From NCBI RefSeq assembly GCF_900236475.1, contig NZ_LT963352.1:2480001-2544000 (forward strand): a DNA stretch of 64,000 nt. The letters are read 5' to 3'. The notes beneath the pieces are model-generated. The model saw only the letters and a program-made list of their open reading frames with translations. It ran no database searches and was not told where the DNA came from. Positions 59,365-64,000 of this stretch are shown here, piece by piece. The stretch comes from Streptomyces chartreusis NRRL 3882 (GTDB lineage: Bacteria > Actinomycetota > Actinomycetes > Streptomycetales > Streptomycetaceae). The first letter of the stretch is position 1, and each line of letters opens with the position of its first letter. The position numbers were made by a program, and so were the translations under genes.

Positions 59365-60413
59365 TGGTCACGGTTGTCGGCGATCTTCGCCGGGTCCATG
59401 GTCTCCGGGTCCTTGGCCTGCGGCCCGTACTTCACGAACTCCGGGGGGACCTGGGCGCCCTCGCGCACCGGGTACACGTACATGTTGAGCGGCATGTCCT
59501 CCTGGAACCGCTCGCTGATCAGGAAGTCGAGGAACGCCTTGCCGCCCTTGCTGTTCTTGGCGTTGCTCAGCAGCCCGGCGTACTCGACCTGCCGGAAGCA
59601 GGTGCCCTGCGCGACCCCGGTCGGTGCGGTGCTGGGCTTCGGGTCGGCGTAGACGACCTCGACGGGCGGCGAGGAGGCGTACGACACGACGAGCGGCCGG
59701 TCCCCCTTGGCCTTCTTGCCGCCGGCCGAGCCGGAGAACTCCTCGTTGTAGGCCTGTTCCCAGCCGTCGACGACCTTCGCGCCGTTGGCCTTGAGCTTCT
59801 TCCAGTACCCCTCCCAGCCGGCGTCGCCGTACTTCGCGGCGGTGCCCAGCAGGAAGCCCAGGCCGGGCGAGGAGGTCGACGCGTTCTCGGTGACCAGGAG
59901 GTTCTTGTACTGGGGCTTGACCAGGTCGTCGAAGCTGCGCGGCGGGTCGAGCTTGTGGTCGGCGAAGTACTTCTTGTCGTAGTTGACGCAGATGTCACCC
60001 GTGTCGATCGGAGTGACCCGGTGCTTGCCCTGGTCCGCCCGGTACTCCGGCGCGATCCGGTCCGAGCCCTTCGGCTCGTACGGCTGGAACAGGCCGTTGT
60101 CGAGGGCGCGGGACAGCAGCGTGTTGTCGACGCCGAAGAAGACGTCGCCCTGCGGGTTGTCCTTGGTCAGGATGGCCTTGTTCACGGCCTGCCCGGCGTC
60201 GCCGTCCTTGAGGACCCTGACCTTGTAGCCGGACTGCTTCTCGAAGGCCGCGATGACGTCCTTCGAGGCGGCCCACGAGTCGTGGCTGACGAGGGTCACG
60301 GTCTTGGAGTCGCCTGACCCCTGGCCGCCGTCGGACGACCCGCACGCGGCGAGTGTGCCGGCCATGCCGAGACCGACGACCACCGCCGTCAGCCGCTTTG
60401 TGGTGATGCTCAC
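59328..60413 (-). CDS. thiB: Thiamine-binding lipoprotein of the ABC transporter
   Basis: A 361-residue extracellular binding protein. The Sec lipoprotein signal has Cys24 in LAAC. Then come SHDSWAASKDVIAAFEKQSGYKVRVLKDGDAGQAVNKAIL and GDVFFGVDNTLLSRAL, VTPIDTGDICVNYD and FRQVEYAGLL, the ThiB/TbpA pattern that binds thiamine. The GTG at 60413 with the GGAGGA site fits; the whole leader upstream of it forms a riboswitch, so expression should fall when TPP is plentiful. Confidence 0.93.
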   Translation of the reverse strand: MSITTKRLTAVVVGLGMAGTLAACGSSDGGQGSGDSKTVTLVSHDSWAASKDVIAAFEKQSGYKVRVLKDGDAGQAVNKAILTKDNPQGDVFFGVDNTLLSRALDNGLFQPYEPKGSDRIAPEYRADQGKHRVTPIDTGDICVNYDKKYFADHKLDPPRSFDDLVKPQYKNLLVTENASTSSPGLGFLLGTAAKYGDAGWEGYWKKLKANGAKVVDGWEQAYNEEFSGSAGGKKAKGDRPLVVSYASSPPVEVVYADPKPSTAPTGVAQGTCFRQVEYAGLLSNAKNSKGGKAFLDFLISERFQEDMPLNMYVYPVREGAQVPPEFVKYGPQAKDPETMDPAKIADNRDQWVKSWTSLVLR

Positions 60414-60420
60414 TGGATTC

Positions 60421-60438
60421 CTCCTGGAGGACCAGGAG
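60421..60438 (-). promoter_or_regulatory. Hairpin that sequesters the thiB ribosome binding site
   Basis: On the minus strand, CTCCTGG-TCCT-CCAGGAG forms a 7-base stem whose 3' arm contains the AGGAG of the thiB start. It lies between the riboswitch helix and the start codon and is a natural off-switch for translation. Confidence 0.6.
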
Positions 60439-60446
60439 AAGACGCG

Positions 60447-60482
60447 GCCCTGCCCGGGATCTCTGGGAATCCCGGGCAGGGC
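60447..60482 (-). terminator. Long GC-rich hairpin in the thiB leader
   Basis: Perfect 14-base stem GCCCTGCCCGGGAT/ATCCCGGGCAGGGC with an 8-base loop. It has no run of U after it, so it may be a structural element or a poor intrinsic terminator rather than a classical one. Confidence 0.55.
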
Positions 60483-60501
60483 GCAACAGCTCGAGTGGAG
60501 A

Positions 60502-60591
60502 CCGATCTCCCTACCCAGAATGACCTGGGCCAGGTTCGGAGGGTCTGCGGCCGTGTGCCGCACTCTCAGCGCTGTGGCGCTCCCCTGTCGG
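60502..60591 (-). ncRNA. TPP riboswitch (THI element) aptamer upstream of thiB
   Basis: On the minus strand the leader shows the THI order: P1 arms CCGA (60591-60588) and TCGG (60505-60502), GGGGAGC, the conserved GCTGAGAG, CAGACCCTCCGAACCTG and the GGTCATTCTGGGTAGGGA end, with CTG...CAG pairing inside. These match the thiamine pyrophosphate aptamer, and the downstream genes encode thiamine uptake. Confidence 0.9.
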
Positions 60592-60634
60592 AATATGAAG
60601 GTGTCGGATATGCAGGTGCGGAGTATGCGGGTGT
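60589..60634. repeat. Three tandem 14-16-base repeats upstream of the riboswitch
   Basis: CGGAATATGAAGGTGT, CGGATATGCAGGTG and CGGAGTATGCGGGTGT follow each other (60589-60604, 60605-60618, 60619-60634). They overlap the thi promoter and the 5' end of the aptamer. Confidence 0.65.
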
Positions 60635-60649
60635 GCTTACGCCGGTCAG
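60622..60649 (-). promoter_or_regulatory. Putative promoter of the thi operon
   Basis: On the minus strand, CTGACC (60649-60644), a 16-base spacer and CATACT (60627-60622). It lies just beyond the rlmN stop, so the thi genes have their own start. Confidence 0.4.
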
Positions 60650-60650
60650 A

Positions 60651-61757
60651 CTACCGTTCGGTGGCCGCGAGCTGACCACACGCCCCGTCGATCTCCTGAC
60701 CACGGGTGTCCCGGATCGTCACCGGCACACCATGGGCCGCGATCGCCTCCACGAACGCCTTCTCGTCCTCGGGCCGCGAGGCGGTCCACTTGGAGCCGGG
60801 CGTCGGGTTGAGCGGGATCAGGTTCACGTGCACGGGCCTGCCCTTGAGCATGCGACCGAGCCGGTCACCGCGCCAGGCCTGATCGTTGATGTCCCGGATC
60901 AGCGCGTACTCGATGGACAGTCGGCGCCCGGACTTCGCCGCGTACTCGAACCCGGAGTCGAGGACCTCGCGCACCTTCCACCGCGTGTTCACGGGGACGA
61001 GGGTGTCGCGCAGCTCGTCGTCGGGGGCGTGCAGCGAGATCGCGAGGCGGCACTTGAGGCCCTCGTCCGCGAACCGGTGGATGGCCGGGACGAGACCGAC
61101 CGTCGAGACCGTGATCCCGCGCTGCGAGAGCCCCAGCCCGTCGGGCTCGGGGTCGGTCAGCCGCCGGATGGCGCCGAGGACCCGGTTGTAGTTGGCGAGC
61201 GGCTCACCCATGCCCATGAACACGATGTTGCTGAGCCGCGCCGGGCCGCCCGGCACCTCGCCGTCCCTGAGCGCCCGCATACCGTCCACGATCTGGTGCA
61301 CGATCTCGGCGGTGGACAGGTTCCGGTCGAGCCCCGCCTGCCCGGTCGCACAGAACGGGCAGTTCATCCCGCACCCGGCCTGCGAGCTGATGCACATCGT
61401 CACCCGGTCCGGGTAGCGCATCAGCACGGACTCGACGAGCGTCCCGTCGAACAGCCGCCACAGCGTCTTGCGCGTGGTGCCCTGGTCGGTCGACAGATGC
61501 CGCACGACGGACATCAGATCGGGAAGCAGCGCCTCCTGGAGCCGACCGCGGGAGCCGGCCGGAATGTCCGTCCACTGCTCCGGATCGTGCGCGTACCGCG
61601 CGAAGTAGTGCTGCGAGAGCTGCTTGGCACGAAACGGCTTCTCCCCGACAGCGGCAACGGCCTCCTTGCGCTCGGCAGGAGTGAGGTCGGCGAGATGCCG
61701 CGGCGGCTTCTTGGCTCCGCGCGGGGCGACGAAAGTGAGTTCTCCGGGCTTAGGCAT
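60651..61757 (-). CDS. rlmN: Dual-specificity 23S rRNA/tRNA adenine-C2 methyltransferase
   Basis: A 368-aa radical-SAM enzyme that methylates C2 of A2503 in 23S rRNA and A37 of some tRNAs. The 4Fe-4S motif is CGMNCPFC (Cys129, 133 and 136). Further family features are [40 protein letters not shown] and a near-C-terminal catalytic cysteine in [10 protein letters not shown] at 61757. Confidence 0.96.
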   Translation of the reverse strand: MPKPGELTFVAPRGAKKPPRHLADLTPAERKEAVAAVGEKPFRAKQLSQHYFARYAHDPEQWTDIPAGSRGRLQEALLPDLMSVVRHLSTDQGTTRKTLWRLFDGTLVESVLMRYPDRVTMCISSQAGCGMNCPFCATGQAGLDRNLSTAEIVHQIVDGMRALRDGEVPGGPARLSNIVFMGMGEPLANYNRVLGAIRRLTDPEPDGLGLSQRGITVSTVGLVPAIHRFADEGLKCRLAISLHAPDDELRDTLVPVNTRWKVREVLDSGFEYAAKSGRRLSIEYALIRDINDQAWRGDRLGRMLKGRPVHVNLIPLNPTPGSKWTASRPEDEKAFVEAIAAHGVPVTIRDTRGQEIDGACGQLAATER

Positions 61758-61769
61758 GGCTCAACCAGT

Positions 61770-61798
61770 GTCGCAGATCGATTTGGGTGACCTGCGAC
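61770..61798 (-). terminator. Possible hairpin between SRPBCC and rlmN genes
   Basis: GTCGCAG and CTGCGAC (7 perfect pairs) enclose a 15-base loop, 12 bases upstream of the rlmN start. It could end the SRPBCC transcript or be part of the rlmN leader. Confidence 0.35.
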
Positions 61799-61825
61799 CG
61801 CTGCCCTTCGCCTGCCCTCAGCCGA

Positions 61826-62272
61826 CTACCCCGCGTGCTCCAGCCGGTCCTTGAGGAGCTGCTCGTTGCGGGGCAGTTCCTTGCGGACCTGGGGGCGTAC
61901 GACGAGCGGGACGAGGACCTTGCCGACGCCGTGGCCCTCGAAGTCGATCTCGATCGTCACGTGGGAGCGCTGCCCCTCGTCGAACGGCTCGACCTCGCCG
62001 TGCACCCGTGCCCGGACAGGGCCGTCGACACCTCGCATACCCCAGCTGTGCGGCGGGTCGTACTCCGTGACCTCCATGGTCATCGGCATGATCCGGCGGC
62101 CGACGTGCCGGGTGACCCGCATCCGGGAGCCGACGCCGAACGGCCCCTCGTCAAGTCGTTCCGCGGACACGGCGCTCAGCTGCCACTCCGGCAGCCGCGG
62201 GGCGTCCATGAGGTAGTCGTACACATCTTCGGGACGCCGGTCGACATCGATGCTCTGTCGAATACTGGACAT
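61826..62272 (-). CDS. SRPBCC-family protein
   Basis: A 148-residue START/Bet v1-like (SRPBCC) protein: MSSIRQSIDVDRRPEDVYDYLMDAPRLPEWQL, then DEGPFGVGSRMRVTRHVGRR and a C-terminal helix RPQVRKELPRNEQLLKDRLE. Such proteins bind hydrophobic ligands; no enzyme role can be read. The ATG at 62272 is chosen because AAGGGGAG lies just upstream. It lies between cdsA and rlmN on the same strand. Confidence 0.85.
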   Translation of the reverse strand: MSSIRQSIDVDRRPEDVYDYLMDAPRLPEWQLSAVSAERLDEGPFGVGSRMRVTRHVGRRIMPMTMEVTEYDPPHSWGMRGVDGPVRARVHGEVEPFDEGQRSHVTIEIDFEGHGVGKVLVPLVVRPQVRKELPRNEQLLKDRLEHAG

Positions 62273-62343
62273 GTTGCTCCCCTTTGCGACGTACACCTGA
62301 ATCGTCCCACTTGGTGACGTCGCAGGCACCCCGCACAACGACA

Positions 62344-62376
62344 GCGAGCCCCCGCCGACATCGGACGGGAGCTCGC
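62344..62376 (-). terminator. Terminator after cdsA
   Basis: GCGAGC and GCTCGC pair, with a CCCG/CGGG inner stem, 58 bases after the cdsA stop. Repeats of GCGGCTTC lie between the two. Confidence 0.55.
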
Positions 62377-62434
62377 CGTAAAGGCTGCGGAAGCCGCAAC
62401 AGAAGCCGCAAGGGCCGTGAAAGCCGTAATCGCC

Positions 62435-63562
62435 TCAGCCCGACCCCACGAAGAGCACGAGCAACAGCCACACCACCGGAGCCGTCGGCAGCAGCGAGTC
62501 CAGCCGGTCCATGATGCCGCCGTGCCCGGGCAGCAGCGTGCCCATGTCCTTGATGCCGAGGTCCCGCTTGATCATGGACTCGCCGAGGTCCCCCAGCGTG
62601 GCGCTGACCGCGACCGCGAGGCCGAGCACCAGGCCCTGCCACCAGGCACCGTCGTCGATGAGGAACTGCATGCACAGCGCGCCCACGACCATCGCGAAGG
62701 AGACCGCGCCGAGCAGACCCTCGCGGGTCTTGCCGGGGCTGATGCGCGGGGCGAGCTTGTGCCGGCCGAAGCGCCAGCCGACCGCGTAGGCACCGGTGTC
62801 GCTGACGACCGTGAGCAGCAGGAACGTGAGCACCCGCTGCGGCCCGTCGTCCGCCGTCAGCATCATCGCGACGAACGTCGCCAGGAACGGCACGTAGAAC
62901 GCCGCGAAGACGCCCGCTGTGACGTCCCGGAGGTAGTTCTCGGGCGGTTCCGTCATGCGCCACACGAGCACGGCCAGTGCCGTGAGCGCCATGGCGACCC
63001 AGGCGCCCTCGGCGCCCCGGACGTACCCGGCGACGACCATCGCGGCACCGCCGAGCGCGAGCGGCACGAGGGGGGCCCGGATGCCCTTGCGTTCGTCCAG
63101 CCGCTTGGTCAGCTCCCACAGGCCCACCACGACGGCGACCGCGATCACGCCGACGAACACGGCCTTGACGACGAACAGCGACGCGACGATCACCACGCCG
63201 AGCCCGACCCCGACCCCTATCGCGGCACTCAGGTCGCGACCCGCGCTCTTCTTCTGCGGCTCGGGTGCCGGCTCTACGGCGTCGGGCATGGGCTCCGGCT
63301 TCGTCTCGTTTCGGACCGGGGAGCCGCTCAGCCGAGCAGCCCCCCGGTCGTCATCCTGGTTTCCGCCGTATTCGGCTCCGTCGGGCACGATGGGCATGGG
63401 GCGAGTCTGAGGCGCTTCATGCGCATCGTAAGCGGGACCCGCCGGAGCGGCTCCCTGGACGTGCCCATGGCCAGGGCTGTGGGCGTGCCCATGGCCATGC
63501 CCTTGGTCGGTGGGCCCCCAGTACCCGGCCTGTGGCGGCGCCCCCCAGGAAGAGTCGTTCAT
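62435..63562 (-). CDS. cdsA: Phosphatidate cytidylyltransferase
   Basis: A 375-aa membrane enzyme making CDP-diacylglycerol from phosphatidate and CTP, the branch point of phospholipid synthesis. It has about eight membrane segments and the signature SMIKRDLGIKDMGTLLPGHGGIMDRLDS near the end, with ISPGKTREG before it. Unusual is a hydrophilic N-terminus of about 100 residues with a His-rich run (GHGHGHAH, then PGHGH). The start overlaps the frr stop by one base (TGATG), so the two are coupled. Confidence 0.94.
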   Translation of the reverse strand: MNDSSWGAPPQAGYWGPTDQGHGHGHAHSPGHGHVQGAAPAGPAYDAHEAPQTRPMPIVPDGAEYGGNQDDDRGAARLSGSPVRNETKPEPMPDAVEPAPEPQKKSAGRDLSAAIGVGVGLGVVIVASLFVVKAVFVGVIAVAVVVGLWELTKRLDERKGIRAPLVPLALGGAAMVVAGYVRGAEGAWVAMALTALAVLVWRMTEPPENYLRDVTAGVFAAFYVPFLATFVAMMLTADDGPQRVLTFLLLTVVSDTGAYAVGWRFGRHKLAPRISPGKTREGLLGAVSFAMVVGALCMQFLIDDGAWWQGLVLGLAVAVSATLGDLGESMIKRDLGIKDMGTLLPGHGGIMDRLDSLLPTAPVVWLLLVLFVGSG

Positions 63563-64000
63563 CAGACCTCGAGCAGCTCCGCTTCCTTGTGCTTCAGGAG
63601 CTCGTCCACCTGCGCGACGTACTTCGCGGTGGTGTCGTCGAGCTCCTTCTCCGCACGGCGGCCCTCGTCCTCGCCGACCTCGCCGTCCTTGATCAGCTTG
63701 TCGATGGCGTCCTTGGCCTTGCGGCGCACGGAGCGGATGGAGACCTTGGCGTCCTCACCCTTGCTCTTGGCGACCTTGATGTACTCGCGGCGGCGCTCCT
63801 CGGTCAGCTCGGGGAACACCACCCGGATGATGTTGCCGTCGTTGCTCGGGTTGACGCCCAGGTCGGAGTCACGGATGGCCTGCTCGATGTTGCGCAGCGC
63901 GCTCTTGTCGAACGGGGTCACCACGGCCATGCGCGGCTCGGGCACCGAGAACGAGGCCAGCTGGTTGATCGGGGTCGGCGCACCGTAGTACTCGGCCACG
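63562..64000 (-). CDS. frr: Ribosome recycling factor, 5' end outside the window
   Basis: Releases ribosomes from mRNA after termination together with EF-G. The 146 residues visible are [82 protein letters not shown] and the end HKEAELLEV. The full protein is about 185 aa; roughly 40 residues are missing at the N-terminus. The GTG at 63999 is an internal valine, not the start. Confidence 0.97.
   Translation of the reverse strand, partial: VAEYYGAPTPINQLASFSVPEPRMAVVTPFDKSALRNIEQAIRDSDLGVNPSNDGNIIRVVFPELTEERRREYIKVAKSKGEDAKVSIRSVRRKAKDAIDKLIKDGEVGEDEGRRAEKELDDTTAKYVAQVDELLKHKEAELLEV

Noticed and set aside
60447..60482. Classical rho-independent terminator in the thiB leader
   Set aside because: The stem is strong but no U-run follows, so I list it as a hairpin of uncertain role instead of asserting termination.
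1..64000. tRNA, rRNA, insertion sequence, prophage, CRISPR or attachment site
   Set aside because: Reading of the intergenic spaces showed no cloverleaf, transposase, repeat-spacer or integrase signature; a tRNAscan or CRISPR search was not possible.
1..64000. A secondary-metabolite gene cluster or a defence island
   Set aside because: No polyketide, peptide or terpene synthases and no nuclease/toxin modules were recognised; the genes fit catabolism, transport and housekeeping.

Overview
The window is chromosomal DNA of a Streptomyces or very close relative. It has very high GC in third codon positions, many GTG starts (and one TTG), dense stop/start overlaps of the TGATG and ATGA type, Tat-type solute-binding lipoproteins, an LAETG sortase-anchored protein and a typical Streptomyces gene set. 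No rRNA, tRNA, insertion sequence, prophage or CRISPR array was seen. As far as I can recall, the housekeeping order (dxr at one end; thiamine ABC transporter, rlmN, cdsA and frr at the other) matches the S. coelicolor core chromosome; no alignment was run.

Region 1 (1-2.8 kb) holds the truncated dxr gene and a large acyl-CoA dehydrogenase. Region 2 (3.0-21.8 kb) is the most striking part: a nearly self-contained locus for xyloglucan use. It has a LacI-type regulator and a GH31 alpha-xylosidase on the plus strand. On the minus strand is a seven-gene operon: solute-binding lipoprotein, two permeases, Tat-exported GH74 endo-xyloglucanase, GH42 beta-galactosidase, GH95 alpha-L-fucosidase-type enzyme and secreted GH12 endoglucanase. 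A GH3 beta-glucosidase is divergent from that operon. The palindrome TCGAAGCGCTTCGA, or a near copy, occurs twice in front of the regulator and twice in the divergent intergenic region, so one regulator probably controls the whole set. The inferred flow is extracellular cutting by GH12 and GH74, import by the ABC permeases (no ATPase is encoded here), and trimming inside the cell by GH95, GH42, GH31 and GH3. A sulfotransferase-like gene sits inside the locus without an obvious role.

Region 3 (21.8-50.7 kb) is dominated by polyamine/GABA catabolism: an aldehyde dehydrogenase, a PucR regulator, gabT, a puuC-potD-potA-potB-potC-puuB operon, a second aminobutyraldehyde dehydrogenase, an Lrp/AsnC regulator and a class III aminotransferase. 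The puuC promoter region and the dehydrogenase/Lrp intergenic region share a two-palindrome element with centres exactly 31 bp apart, which suggests co-regulation. Between these genes lie a conjugation-type ATPase divergent from a membrane protein, a hexapeptide acyltransferase fused to a helical toroid-like domain, a PAP2 phosphatase-like protein, a NADAR protein, two DUF4190 proteins, an adenosine deaminase, a glycerophosphodiesterase, and an ECF sigma factor with a membrane-spanning extension.

Region 4 (50.9-60.6 kb) has an ABC-type ATPase/membrane protein pair, a VOC protein, a LOG-family protein, an LAETG cell-wall protein, an MDMPI-family protein, and thiQ-thiP-thiB behind a TPP riboswitch. 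Region 5 (60.65-64 kb) is rlmN, an SRPBCC protein, cdsA and the 3' part of frr.
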